Below are positions 23,097-32,122 of a stretch of DNA of 64,000 bases, piece by piece (the stretch's first letter is position 1; each line of letters starts with the position of its first letter). The stretch lies in contig JAJFJT010000015.1 in the NCBI GenBank assembly GCA_021773795.1, positions 80,393 through 144,392 of the forward strand. The letters run 5' to 3'. The translations under genes were made by a program, and so were the position numbers. The notes beneath the pieces are model-generated. The model was given only the letters and a program-made list of their open reading frames with translations. It made no database searches and was not told where the DNA came from. Source of the DNA: Gammaproteobacteria bacterium. GTDB lineage: Bacteria; Pseudomonadota; Gammaproteobacteria; HK1.

Positions 23097-24291
23097 GTCC
23101 ATCTCCTTGGATAAGTTCACCGCTTCCCGTATCCGCAACCCCGCCGGCGGCAAACATCGCCCGGGCGGCGGTATTCACCGCCTTTCGCACCGGGTCCAGG
23201 CTCAGGCGCGCGTAGATCGCCGTCGTACTTACATTCTTATGCGCCAGGGTCTTGCCGATGATAGGCAAGCTCGCACCGGTTGCCGCTTGCCAGCTTCCGA
23301 GCGTGCGCCTGAGATCATGAATACGAAGATCCTCGATTTCGGCACGCTGTAGCAGCGATTTCCAAGCGCGGCGCATCTCTGTGAGATGGCCGGTCTTGCC
23401 GGTTCCTGGAAAAACCCACTCTGTTTGCGCTTCCTCCGCGCGAAGTTTGAGAATAGCCAGCGCCTCCGGCGCGAGCGGCACGGTATGTGGCTCTCCACTC
23501 TTGGTCTTGGGGATCCGCCAGGTGGCCCGCTCCCGGTTGATATCGGCCCAACGCATCGCCTGCAGATTACCTCGGCGCGCACCGGTCAAGAGCGCCAGCA
23601 ATACAAAATCGCGAAAGGTGGGATTTGATTCGTAGGCGAGCGCCTGGAAAAAACGCGGCATTTCATCAGGATGTAGGAAGCGATCCCGGGAGCGCTCTGG
23701 AAAGCGATCAATATGGGCGCCCGGATTCTCGCCCTCGAAATCGCCCCAATAAAGTGCGCGGTTAAACATCGCGCGAAGCAAGGCCGTTGCCTTGTTCGCG
23801 CTTGCGCCGCTCCTTTTTGCGGCTATCTCCGCATGCAGGTTCTGTACCTCGGTGCGTTTAATCCGAGAGAGCTTGCGGGGGCCCCACGGCACAAAATAGC
23901 GGCGGTAATAGGATTCCGGGTTCTTGGTTTGCATGCCGCGCGCCCGGATGTGCTGTTTCAGGTACTTCTGGAATAGCTCTTCCAGGGTAAGTTCCGTTCT
24001 CGCGGCACGTTTGGCGGCCTGGGGATTCTCAGATGCAGCAATCTGTCCGTTGTACTGCTCTGCCGCATTGCGGGCCTGGTCGACCGTAGTTCCAGGAAAG
24101 CGCCCAATGAAGATCCGTTCCGGCCTACCGTCGACTTTTCGGTACAGGTAAAATGAGCGCGTTCCCTTGCCAGTGATGCAGAGCGCGAGGTGAGGCATCC
24201 CGGCATCATAGTAGTATTGCCGCTTGCCCTTTTCCGGGGGTACAAGATGGTCTATCCGGGTACGGGTGAAGTTAAAACGACGCTCGCTCAT
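23080..24291 (-). CDS. int: Tyrosine integrase (P4-like, tRNA-targeting)
   Basis: A 403-residue site-specific recombinase. It has an N-terminal arm-binding DUF4102-type domain (1-90), core-binding domain (about 100-190) and catalytic domain. All catalytic residues are present: R239 (LLTGARRGN), K264 (KTKSGEPH), H325 and R328 (RIHDLRRT), H351 (LAHKN) and Y360 (AIYARL). It lies 180 bp from attR and reads inward, as is usual for tRNA-integrated islands, so the element should be integration-competent. Confidence 0.96.
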   Translation of the reverse strand: MSERRFNFTRTRIDHLVPPEKGKRQYYYDAGMPHLALCITGKGTRSFYLYRKVDGRPERIFIGRFPGTTVDQARNAAEQYNGQIAASENPQAAKRAARTELTLEELFQKYLKQHIRARGMQTKNPESYYRRYFVPWGPRKLSRIKRTEVQNLHAEIAAKRSGASANKATALLRAMFNRALYWGDFEGENPGAHIDRFPERSRDRFLHPDEMPRFFQALAYESNPTFRDFVLLALLTGARRGNLQAMRWADINRERATWRIPKTKSGEPHTVPLAPEALAILKLRAEEAQTEWVFPGTGKTGHLTEMRRAWKSLLQRAEIEDLRIHDLRRTLGSWQAATGASLPIIGKTLAHKNVSTTAIYARLSLDPVRKAVNTAARAMFAAGGVADTGSGELIQGDGHEGKH

Positions 24292-24309
24292 GCGGCCCTC
24301 CCCTCTTTC

Positions 24310-24375
24310 AGTGCTACCCTGGTGCTACCCGAAAACGCAGGTTTAAGTAAACTTCACAAAGTTTACGGGTAGCAC
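24310..24375. promoter_or_regulatory. Right-end integrase arm sites and int promoter region
   Basis: AGTGCTACC (24310-24318) and GGTGCTACC (24321-24329) repeat the left-end pair with the same 11-bp phasing, and an inverted GGGTAGCAC lies at 24367-24375. Between them is a perfect 8-bp inverted repeat, GTAAACTT-CACA-AAGTTTAC (24347-24366), a candidate operator or excisionase site upstream of int. Confidence 0.6.
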
Positions 24376-24470
24376 AGCCAGGAGAAGAATAGGCTTAAGC
24401 GTTTGTTTTGTAAAGCTTCATATGGTTGGGGAAAGGGAAAGGTAGACCAATAAAACGCAGGCGCAAGTTT

Positions 24471-24517
24471 CCTCCTAAGGGGAAGGCCGGGGGTTCGAAT
24501 CCTCCCCGGGGCGCCAT
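24471..24517 (+). other. attR core (47 bp; tRNA-Arg 3' fragment)
   Basis: Perfect copy of 15518-15564, including the T-loop GGTTCGAATCC and the CCA end. The upstream half of the tRNA is absent, so this is the recombination scar and not a gene. Confidence 0.95.
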
Positions 24518-24605
24518 ATATATTTACTCGGTAGTACCCATACCATCGTCTACCGATAACCTGTGTTAAGACCTGTCGATGGAAGTGCCAGAGGAAATGA
24601 CAGCG

Positions 24606-25517
24606 ATGAGCAAAGGACCGAAGCTTGCCCGTCCAGATACTGGCGGTGCCAACTACCTCGATCTTGTCTGTGGCTGGGTGCAATACCTCTGTCCGCAACA
24701 CTGGTTATCGCGACAGGTGTTGCGTGCCACCCGGATCCGCACTCCCTGGTTCAAAACACGCCAGATTGAATGGTTTAGCCATCAATTCAGGGTGGATCTC
24801 GGCACCGCCGCCAATCCTGATCTATCAACGTACCGCGACTTCAACAGCTTCTTCACCCGTGCTCTGCGTCCGGAACTACTTCCGCTATCCGCGGACGATG
24901 GCAGCCTCCTTTCACCGGTAGAGGGAACCGTCAGTCAGCTGGGAAGGATTCAAGAAGGCCGGATATTCCAGGCCAAGGGGCGAAGCTACAGTGCCTGCGA
25001 ATTACTCGGAGATGATCGACAACGTGCGGAACCCTTTCACCACGGCGACTTCTGCACCATTTATCTGTCCCCCCGCAACTATCATCGGATACACATGCCA
25101 ATTTCCGGTCAGCTACGAGAGATGATTCACGTGCCCGGTGGCCTGTTTAGTGTCAACGGACGTACTACGAGAGCCATTCCTCGCCTGTTTGCGCGCAATG
25201 AACGCGTGGTCGCAATATTTGATACACAATATGGCCCCATGGCAATGGTACTGGTGGGCGCGCTATGCGTCGGTGGCATTGAAATGGTATGGGCGGGATC
25301 CGTCACCCCACCCCGGGGGAAAAGCATCCGGGTTTCGGACTACCCGGCCACGGGCGAAAACAGCGTCTATCTGCGCCAGGGCGTGGAGATGGGGCGCTTC
25401 AATATGGGCTCGACGGTGGTTCTGCTATTCCCCAAAGACACTGTTGGATGGAAGTCAGATATGGCATCTGAAAAGCTGCTGAGACTTGGGGAAATTATTG
25501 GAAAGACAGCGACTTAG
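24606..25517 (+). CDS. psd: Phosphatidylserine decarboxylase
   Basis: Converts phosphatidylserine to phosphatidylethanolamine at the inner membrane, self-cleaving to form its pyruvoyl group. About 303 residues. Signs: SFFTRALRPELLPL, LLSPVEGTVSQLG, the FCTIYLSPRNYHRIHMPISG block with its metal/catalytic histidines, LVGALCVGGIEMVW, and MGRFNMGSTVVLLF with the MGS(T) cleavage site (LGST in many homologues). Start uncertain: I prefer the ATG at 24606 with GAGGAA upstream; an in-frame ATG at 24579 is possible. It is the first host gene after the island. Confidence 0.93.
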   Translation: MSKGPKLARPDTGGANYLDLVCGWVQYLCPQHWLSRQVLRATRIRTPWFKTRQIEWFSHQFRVDLGTAANPDLSTYRDFNSFFTRALRPELLPLSADDGSLLSPVEGTVSQLGRIQEGRIFQAKGRSYSACELLGDDRQRAEPFHHGDFCTIYLSPRNYHRIHMPISGQLREMIHVPGGLFSVNGRTTRAIPRLFARNERVVAIFDTQYGPMAMVLVGALCVGGIEMVWAGSVTPPRGKSIRVSDYPATGENSVYLRQGVEMGRFNMGSTVVLLFPKDTVGWKSDMASEKLLRLGEIIGKTAT

Positions 25518-25550
25518 AACAATTTTCCCCTAAAGTTTTTGTCAGGGCTG

Positions 25551-25588
25551 ACTCGACATCCACCATCCTTGGTGGATGTCGAGTTTCT
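25551..25588 (+). terminator. Strong Rho-independent terminator after psd
   Basis: A perfect 14-bp stem (ACTCGACATCCACC / GGTGGATGTCGAGT) with a 6-nt loop ATCCTT, followed by TTCTA. It lies between the convergent psd and nuoN genes; the T-tract is modest and on the plus strand. Confidence 0.82.
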
Positions 25589-27029
25589 ATATAGCGAAGG
25601 CGCTGATACAAACGGCCATCAGGGCCCCGGGGTAGAGACCCAGTGCCAGGATTGCCAGAGCATTAGTGCTGATCATCACCCGCATATCCCCAGGTGCTGC
25701 CACCGCCGAATGATCGGTTGGCTTTTCAAAATACATCAGACGCACGATGCGGATGTAATAAAAAAGCCCAATCAGCGAGAACACCACTGAGACTACTGCA
25801 AGCCACACCATGTCCACGGCAACCAGTTCACGTAATACCGACCACTTGGCCCAGAAGCCAAGGAAGGGCGGCAGGCCAGCCATGGACAACATCAGGATTA
25901 ACATCAAAAAGGCATACCAGGGACTGCGCTCGTTGAGACCCCGGAAGTCATCCAGGCGGTCCGACTCGAAACCGGCTCGACTAAGCAGAATAATCATGCC
26001 GAAGCTGCCCATAGCCATCAGCGCGTAAACGATGATGTAGAACATCGAGGCTGCATATCCCGCTGCGGTGCCGGCAATCAAACCGAGGAACATATAACCC
26101 ATGTGCGCGATGGTGGAGTAACCCAGCATCCGCTTGAGATTGGTTTGGGCAATGGCAACTACATTGCCGACGGCCAGTGAAAGGATCGCAAGCAGTACCA
26201 GCATGTCGCCCCAGTCACCCCGAAGCCCGCCCATACCATCCACCAAGAAACGCATGAGCATGGCAAAACCCGCCAGCTTTGGAGCAGTACCGATAAACAG
26301 GGTGACGGGAGTCGGCGCACCCTGGTAAAGATCAGGGACCCACATGTGGAACGGTACGGCACCCAGTTTAAAAGCGATACCCACCACCACGAACACCAAG
26401 CCCAGCATCAGCACGATGTTGCGTCCCTCGCCCTCGGACCCAATGGCACTGTGCAATTCACTGATATCCAGCGTAGCCGTCGCTCCATACAACAGCGAGA
26501 TTCCGTAGAGCAGGATCCCTGAAGCCAGGGCGGCAAGAATGAAGTATTTCATTGCGGCTTCGGTCGCCGCGGTGGAATCACGATGCAAGGCCACCAGCGC
26601 GTAGAGGGCTAGCGACAGCAACTCCAGCCCGAGATAGAGGGTGAGGAGGCTGTGGCCGGAGATAAGCACCATCATGCCCAGCACCGCAAACAGGCCCAAC
26701 AGGTAAAACTCGCCCTTAAACAGATTGCGCGCCCGCAGATATTCCTTCGAGTAAAAGAAGGCGAAGTAGGTCATTAACAGCACAAAGACCTTAAGTACAC
26801 TGCCCATGCGATCCAGCACAAAGCTGTCGCTAAAGGTAAGCACTGATTCCGTGGGGTAGAGGAACATCACCAGTATTGCCGTTACCACCAACGTGGCTTG
26901 CGAAAGCTGGTAGGTCACTAGGCGATAACGCTCAGGAACATAAACGTCAACGATCAGGATCAGGCACGCCATAGAGAGGAGAAAGATCTCCGGTGCCGCG
27001 GGTAGGAAGTCGTTTAGCATAAGGCTCAT
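25587..27029 (-). CDS. nuoN: NADH-quinone oxidoreductase subunit N
   Basis: Antiporter-like membrane subunit of complex I, about 14 transmembrane helices over 480 residues. Family motifs include YFILAALASGILLYGISLLYG, PFHMWVPDLYQGAPTPVTLFI and LKRMLGYSTIAHMGYMFLGL. Conserved lysines in the broken helices are present (FKLGAVPFH, TAPKLAGFA, FWAKWSVL). Last gene of the nuo operon, 35 bp after nuoM. Confidence 0.97.
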   Translation of the reverse strand: MSLMLNDFLPAAPEIFLLSMACLILIVDVYVPERYRLVTYQLSQATLVVTAILVMFLYPTESVLTFSDSFVLDRMGSVLKVFVLLMTYFAFFYSKEYLRARNLFKGEFYLLGLFAVLGMMVLISGHSLLTLYLGLELLSLALYALVALHRDSTAATEAAMKYFILAALASGILLYGISLLYGATATLDISELHSAIGSEGEGRNIVLMLGLVFVVVGIAFKLGAVPFHMWVPDLYQGAPTPVTLFIGTAPKLAGFAMLMRFLVDGMGGLRGDWGDMLVLLAILSLAVGNVVAIAQTNLKRMLGYSTIAHMGYMFLGLIAGTAAGYAASMFYIIVYALMAMGSFGMIILLSRAGFESDRLDDFRGLNERSPWYAFLMLILMLSMAGLPPFLGFWAKWSVLRELVAVDMVWLAVVSVVFSLIGLFYYIRIVRLMYFEKPTDHSAVAAPGDMRVMISTNALAILALGLYPGALMAVCISAFAI

Positions 27030-27064
27030 GTTTAGTCTGACTCAGTGCTGGCTAATAGCCGGCG

Positions 27065-28582
27065 TTACAGTTTGGATATGGCGATGTGCTGCAACAGGTT
27101 TTCTACACTAGGCTGCAAAATTTCCAACACCGGCGCTGGCCACAGGCCAAGCCACAGAACCGGCACCGCGAGCAGAACCAGAAAGGTAATTTCACGTCCA
27201 TTCACATCCTTCAGGCCGGCAACACCATCATTTGCCACCGGACCAAAGATCACCCGCTTATACATCCACAGCGTATAAGCAGCACCCAGGATAAGGGTCA
27301 GACCCGCCAGGAAGGCAATCCAGAAATTGGCCTTGAAACTGCCCATGATGACCATGAACTCGCCTACAAAACCTGAGGTACCTGGCAGACCGCTGTTGGC
27401 CAAAGCAAACAACATCATGAAGGCCGCAAAAACCGGCATGGTGTTTACCACCCCACCGTAATCCTTGATCTCGCGACTGTGGAGACGGTCGTACATCACC
27501 CCGACACACAGGAACATCGCGGCCGAGATGAAACCGTGGGAGATCATCTGTACCAGGCTTCCCTGCACCCCCATCGCAGCGCCAGCCATGCTCCCCGTAT
27601 CGGCAAAAATACGGAAGGCAATAAACAACCCCAGGGTGGCAAAACCCATGTGCGAAATCGATGAATAGGCGATGAGCTTCTTCATATCCGGCTGCACGAT
27701 GGCTACAAAACCAATATATACAATCGCCACCAGGGAAAGCCCGATCATCAACCCGGCCAGTTCCAGACTCGCATCCGGGGTAATGGGCAAACTGAACCGT
27801 ATGAGCCCATAGCCGCCAAGCTTCAACATAACAGCAGCCAGAATGACCGACCCACCGGTGGGCGCCTCAACATGGGCATCCGGCAACCAGGTATGTACCG
27901 GCCACATCGGCACCTTCACCGCAAAGGCCGCCAGAAAAGCCAGGAATATCAGCGTCTGTTCGGTCAAGCTAAGCGGTAACTGATGCAAATCAGCGATCGC
28001 AAAGCTGCCTCCCTGAGCGTAGAGATAGAGCAAGGCCACCAACATCAATACCGAGCCAAAGAAGGTAAAGAGGAAGAACTTGATGGTGGCATACACTCGG
28101 CGTGGTCCACCCCAGATTCCGATAATCAGGAACATGGGAATCAGCAGGGCCTCCCAGAACACGTAGAACAGGATGGAATCCAGTGCCGCAAATGCCCCTA
28201 CCATGAGGCCTTCCAGTACCAGGAATGCAGCCAAGTATTGGGCGGCACGCTGCTTGATAACCGACCAGCTGGAAATAATCACGATGACGGTGATAAAGGT
28301 GGTCAGAATAATCAGTGGCATCGAGATGCCATCAACACCGAGGTGATAATGAATATCAAAGGCGGAGATCCACGGCATGCGTTCGACAAACTGCATATCC
28401 GAGGTGCTGAGATCAAAGCGCGTATAGAGCGGCAAAGACAGCAAAAAGGTGAGGATTGACGTTGCCAGCGCAATAACGCGCGCGGTGGGCACATTACGCT
28501 CGCCACCGGCAACCAAAACCCAAATGCCCCCAAGGATAGGGGCCCAGATGATAAGACTCAGAAGTGGGATATCCGCCAACAT
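27065..28582 (-). CDS. nuoM: NADH-quinone oxidoreductase subunit M
   Basis: Antiporter-like proton-channel subunit (505 residues, about 14 helices). Diagnostic stretches: FYVFWEALLIPMFLIIGIWGG, AFAVKVPMWPVHTWLPDAHVEAPT, MKKLIAYSSISHMGFATLGLF. The conserved glutamate in FWEALL and the lysine in AVKVPMWP of the proton path are kept. Follows nuoL by 21 bp. Confidence 0.97.
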   Translation of the reverse strand: MLADIPLLSLIIWAPILGGIWVLVAGGERNVPTARVIALATSILTFLLSLPLYTRFDLSTSDMQFVERMPWISAFDIHYHLGVDGISMPLIILTTFITVIVIISSWSVIKQRAAQYLAAFLVLEGLMVGAFAALDSILFYVFWEALLIPMFLIIGIWGGPRRVYATIKFFLFTFFGSVLMLVALLYLYAQGGSFAIADLHQLPLSLTEQTLIFLAFLAAFAVKVPMWPVHTWLPDAHVEAPTGGSVILAAVMLKLGGYGLIRFSLPITPDASLELAGLMIGLSLVAIVYIGFVAIVQPDMKKLIAYSSISHMGFATLGLFIAFRIFADTGSMAGAAMGVQGSLVQMISHGFISAAMFLCVGVMYDRLHSREIKDYGGVVNTMPVFAAFMMLFALANSGLPGTSGFVGEFMVIMGSFKANFWIAFLAGLTLILGAAYTLWMYKRVIFGPVANDGVAGLKDVNGREITFLVLLAVPVLWLGLWPAPVLEILQPSVENLLQHIAISKL

Positions 28583-28603
28583 ACGATCAGCCCTAAGGCT
28601 CCC

Positions 28604-30568
28604 TTAGAGAGTTACAAACCAGGTAATCATTAGGAGCAGGCCGAGAATCATGGCCAGCGCATAATGGAAGAGAAAGCCGCTCTGAAGATGCCGCACCACA
28701 GAAGCAAGCCAAGCTACCGTACGAGCGGATCCGTTGACCAACAGACCATCAATGACCGCTGCATCACCACCACGCCAAAGCACGGTACCGATTCCGCGCG
28801 CACCGCCCGCAAAAAAGAACCCATTGAAACGGTCAAAACCGTATTTCTGGTCGAGCACATTGTAGAGCAGACCGAAACTCTGCTTGATGCGTTCAGGCAG
28901 CTCCGGCCGTGCCAGATAGAGGTACCACGCGACCGCCACCCCGGCCATGGCCAGCACGAAGGGTGCACCCGTTATGCCATGAAGCACGAAGCTACCAGCG
29001 CCGTGGAAATCCGCCGCAATGGCGCCGAGCACATCGTGGCCCGGCAACACCGCGATGGAAGGACCGAATAACTCGCCAGTTAATACCGATTCAATCCCCA
29101 GCCAGCCAATAATCACTGACGGAATAGCCAGCATAATCAGGGGAGCCGTCACCACGGCCCGTGTTTCGCGGAGGCTTGAACGCACGCTCGCACTCATGCG
29201 CTCCTTGCCATGGAACACCAAGAAATACATGCGGAAGCTATACAGGGCAGTGATGAAGACCCCGGCAAGCACACTGAAATAGGCAAAACCGGAACCGGGC
29301 AATCCTGAATGATGTACCGCCTCAATAATCAGGTCCTTGGAGAAGAAACCGGAGAATCCCGGGAAGCCGATGAGGGCAATGGAACCGATGAGCGCGGTCA
29401 ACCAGGTGATGGGCATGTATTTGCGCAGGCCGCCCATGTTGCGAATATCCTGGTCATGATGCATGGCGATGATCACCGAACCGGCACCCAGGAATAACAG
29501 TGCCTTGAAGAAGGCATGGGTCGCCAGGTGAAATATGGCACCAGCATAAGCCGAGGCACCAAGCGCCACGGTCATATAGCCAAGCTGGGACAGGGTGGAG
29601 TAGGCAATCACCCGCTTGATGTCGTTCTGAACGATGCCCACGAGGCCCATGGCAAGGGCAGTAATAGCACCGATAACCATGACCACACTCAGCGCGGTTT
29701 CCGATAACTCGAACAGCGGTGACATGCGCGCCACCATGAAGATACCCGCGGTAACCATGGTTGCCGCATGGATGAGGGCGGAGATTGGGGTAGGGCCTTC
29801 CATGGAATCCGGCAGCCACACGTGCAGCGGCATTTGCGCTGACTTACCCATGGCGCCAATGAATAGCAGGATGCAGATGACGCTCATCAGGGACCAGTTG
29901 ACCCCGGGGAACACCTGGATGGTCAGGTCTCGTAACAACGGCGCAGTCTCAAAAACCGTGGCGTAATGCAGGCTACCGAAATACATCAGCACTGCGGCAA
30001 TGCCAAGCAGGAACCCAAAGTCCCCAACCCGGTTGACCAAAAAGGCCTTGAGATTGGCGTAGATGGCTGATTCCCGCTGATACCAGAAACCGATGAGCAA
30101 ATAGGACATCACGCCCACCGCTTCCCAGCCAAAAAACAGCTGCAGGAAGTTGTTCGACATCACCAGGGTGAGCATGGCGAAGGTAAACAGCGAAATATAA
30201 CTAAAGAAGCGCTGATAGCCGGGATCATCGTGCATATAACCGATGGTGTAGATATGCACCATCAGCGAGATAAAGGTCACCACGGTCATCATCAGGCTGC
30301 TCAGCTCATCAATGCGAAAGCCGACCTCCAGGTGCACACCCTCAATCACACCCCAGGTGTACACTGTGGCGTCGTAGATCGGAGCACCATCAAAAACGAT
30401 GCCCTTGAAGGTCAGAGCCGAAAGGCCAAAGGCAATGGCCACACCAATAATGGTCACCATGTGGGCGCCTATACGGCCGATAAGCTTTCCGCCAAAGCCC
30501 GCCAGCAGTGCCCCAAAGAGGGGTGCCAGAACGATTGCCAAATACATGGTTTGTGAATTTTGCGCCAC
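28604..30568 (-). CDS. nuoL: NADH-quinone oxidoreductase subunit L
   Basis: Largest antiporter-like subunit of complex I (654 residues), with the long lateral helix expected in the C-terminal part. Signature: LFFGWEAVGVMSYLLIGFWYQ, GAMGKSAQMPLHVWLPDSMEGPTPISALIHAATMV, IKRVIAYSTLSQLGYM. The MEGPT variant and the catalytic lysine and glutamate positions are normal. Preceded by nuoK with a 3-bp gap. Confidence 0.97.
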   Translation of the reverse strand: MAQNSQTMYLAIVLAPLFGALLAGFGGKLIGRIGAHMVTIIGVAIAFGLSALTFKGIVFDGAPIYDATVYTWGVIEGVHLEVGFRIDELSSLMMTVVTFISLMVHIYTIGYMHDDPGYQRFFSYISLFTFAMLTLVMSNNFLQLFFGWEAVGVMSYLLIGFWYQRESAIYANLKAFLVNRVGDFGFLLGIAAVLMYFGSLHYATVFETAPLLRDLTIQVFPGVNWSLMSVICILLFIGAMGKSAQMPLHVWLPDSMEGPTPISALIHAATMVTAGIFMVARMSPLFELSETALSVVMVIGAITALAMGLVGIVQNDIKRVIAYSTLSQLGYMTVALGASAYAGAIFHLATHAFFKALLFLGAGSVIIAMHHDQDIRNMGGLRKYMPITWLTALIGSIALIGFPGFSGFFSKDLIIEAVHHSGLPGSGFAYFSVLAGVFITALYSFRMYFLVFHGKERMSASVRSSLRETRAVVTAPLIMLAIPSVIIGWLGIESVLTGELFGPSIAVLPGHDVLGAIAADFHGAGSFVLHGITGAPFVLAMAGVAVAWYLYLARPELPERIKQSFGLLYNVLDQKYGFDRFNGFFFAGGARGIGTVLWRGGDAAVIDGLLVNGSARTVAWLASVVRHLQSGFLFHYALAMILGLLLMITWFVTL

Positions 30569-30571
30569 GTC

Positions 30572-30877
30572 TTAACCCTTTAGGGAGTCGAGTTCGCCGA
30601 CGTTAATGGTCTGGCGGTTACGGAATAGCACCACCAGAATCGCCAGCCCGATGGCTGCTTCCGCCGCGGCCACAGTGAGGATGAAGAAGACAAAGATTTG
30701 CCCCGCAACATCGCCAAGATAATGAGAAAACGCCACAAAATTTATATTCACCGCCAACAACATCAGTTCCAGCGACATCATCAGGATGATCAAATTCTTG
30801 CGGTTGATATAAATACCCGCGACACCAAGGCAAAACATTATTGCGCCGAGGATAAGAAAATCAGATAAGGCGATCAT
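30572..30877 (-). CDS. nuoK: NADH-quinone oxidoreductase subunit K
   Basis: Small three-helix membrane subunit (101 residues). [30 protein letters not shown], then [18 protein letters not shown] with the conserved Glu in SLELML, then [13 protein letters not shown] with the second Glu. I start at the ATG at 30877, which gives the family length; the open frame continues upstream into nuoJ but has no homology there. 13 bp after nuoJ. Confidence 0.96.
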   Translation of the reverse strand: MIALSDFLILGAIMFCLGVAGIYINRKNLIILMMSLELMLLAVNINFVAFSHYLGDVAGQIFVFFILTVAAAEAAIGLAILVVLFRNRQTINVGELDSLKG

Positions 30878-30890
30878 GGTACGCAGCCCC

Positions 30891-31508
30891 TTAAGGTGTA
30901 TCCGAGTCCGGCCGCTCGGCCGCCATCTGTACCAGGCGCACCCGGTCCTTACGATTAACCGCCACCTGTTCTTCCGGTCGCTGTCCCTTGCGGTTTTTAC
31001 GGTGCTCACCGAGGCTCAGCGCAATGGCGGCAACGATAGCCACCAGCAACAGCACCGAGGCAATCTCAAAGGGATAGACATAAACGGTGTACAACACGCT
31101 ACCGAGTTCCTCGATATTGCTATAGCCCGCGCCGTGATGCGCCGGTGCCGGCACGATATCAAGGCCAAACTGACTGGCTCCCACCACCATGCTGAGCTCC
31201 AATCCCAACAGCACCGCGATGAGGATTCCCACCGGCAAATATCGGCTAAAGCCTTCGCGTAGCACTACCAGATTGACATCCAGCATCATGATGACAAACA
31301 GGAACAGCACCATCACTGCGCCCACGTAGACCAACACCAGGGTCATGGCCAGGAACTCTGCATCCAACAACAACCAGATGCCGGCTGTAGTGAAAAAGCT
31401 GAGCACCAGGAAAAGTGCAGCGTGGATCGGATTACGTACCGTAACCACCATGCTGCCGGCAAAAACCAGAATCCCGGACAGTGCGTAGAAAACGAGTTGT
31501 TCAACCAT
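30891..31508 (-). CDS. nuoJ: NADH-quinone oxidoreductase subunit J
   Basis: Five-helix membrane subunit (205 residues). [44 protein letters not shown] contains the pi-bulge helix 3 of NuoJ, which couples quinone chemistry to proton pumping. The C-terminus is extended and charged ([21 protein letters not shown]). 113 bp separate it from nuoI with no gene between. Confidence 0.96.
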   Translation of the reverse strand: MVEQLVFYALSGILVFAGSMVVTVRNPIHAALFLVLSFFTTAGIWLLLDAEFLAMTLVLVYVGAVMVLFLFVIMMLDVNLVVLREGFSRYLPVGILIAVLLGLELSMVVGASQFGLDIVPAPAHHGAGYSNIEELGSVLYTVYVYPFEIASVLLLVAIVAAIALSLGEHRKNRKGQRPEEQVAVNRKDRVRLVQMAAERPDSDTP

Positions 31509-31621
31509 AAAAAAACGACCGACAGTCTGCTTAAATTATGTTGAAAAAGCCGGCAGGCTAGTTTCAACCCCAAACCGGAAAGATGCCCCCGGTCGGCTCA
31601 CGTTAATTCTTATCTTTTGGT

Positions 31622-32110
31622 CTAGCGGTACTTGGCGTCCGCAGCCCGATCTTCGGCAATGCGCCCTTCTTCATCCGCACCCACTGCCAGCAACTTGACC
31701 TTATTCATCAGCAAGTCGCTACGTTGCTCGCCATGGTATTCAAAGATCCGAGTCTCAACGATGGAATCCACCGGACAGGCCTCTTCGCAAAAACCACAGA
31801 AAATACATTTGCTTAAATCAATATCGTAACGGGTGGTACGGCGCGACCCATCGTCGCGAGGCTCCACATCAATGGTAATGGCAAGGGCCGGACACACCGC
31901 CTCGCAAAGTTTGCAGGCAATGCAGCGCTCCTCTCCATTTTCATAACGACGCAATGCATGCAGGCCACGAAAACGTGGGGACTGAGGCGCCTTTTCCTCG
32001 GGATAGCGAACCGTAACTTTCCTGGCAAACAGATAGCGGCCGGTCAGGAACAGGCCCTTCCACAATTCCCACAGCAGGAAAGTCTTGATGAGTCGTTGAG
32101 CAGAATTCAT
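31622..32110 (-). CDS. nuoI: NADH-quinone oxidoreductase subunit I (2x[4Fe-4S])
   Basis: Peripheral-arm ferredoxin-like subunit (162 residues) carrying clusters N6a and N6b. Both cluster motifs are intact: [12 protein letters not shown] and [12 protein letters not shown]. It passes electrons from NuoG toward NuoB. 12 bp after nuoH. Confidence 0.97.
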   Translation of the reverse strand: MNSAQRLIKTFLLWELWKGLFLTGRYLFARKVTVRYPEEKAPQSPRFRGLHALRRYENGEERCIACKLCEAVCPALAITIDVEPRDDGSRRTTRYDIDLSKCIFCGFCEEACPVDSIVETRIFEYHGEQRSDLLMNKVKLLAVGADEEGRIAEDRAADAKYR

Positions 32111-32122
32111 GGCGCTATACCT

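Larger units (their letters stand above)
15518..24517. mobile_element. 9-kb integrative island with phage capsid/tail genes (satellite-like or reduced prophage)
   Basis: Bounded by a perfect 47-bp direct repeat of the tRNA-Arg 3' end. All genes but one are on the minus strand. Reading from the integrase: int, orf172, AlpA-like, excisionase-like HTH, AAA/RecA ATPase, iteron-like repeats, orf80, orf63, orf86, protease-capsid fusion, a cysteine-rich small protein, tape measure, GpZ-like tail protein, and a small plus-strand HTH protein. No terminase, portal, head-tail connector, baseplate or lysis gene is recognisable. Host genes resume at psd. Confidence 0.92.

Noticed and set aside
24471..24517. 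Second tRNA-Arg gene at the right island end
   Set aside because: Only the 3' 46 nt of the tRNA are present; the acceptor 5' strand and D-arm are missing, so it is attR.
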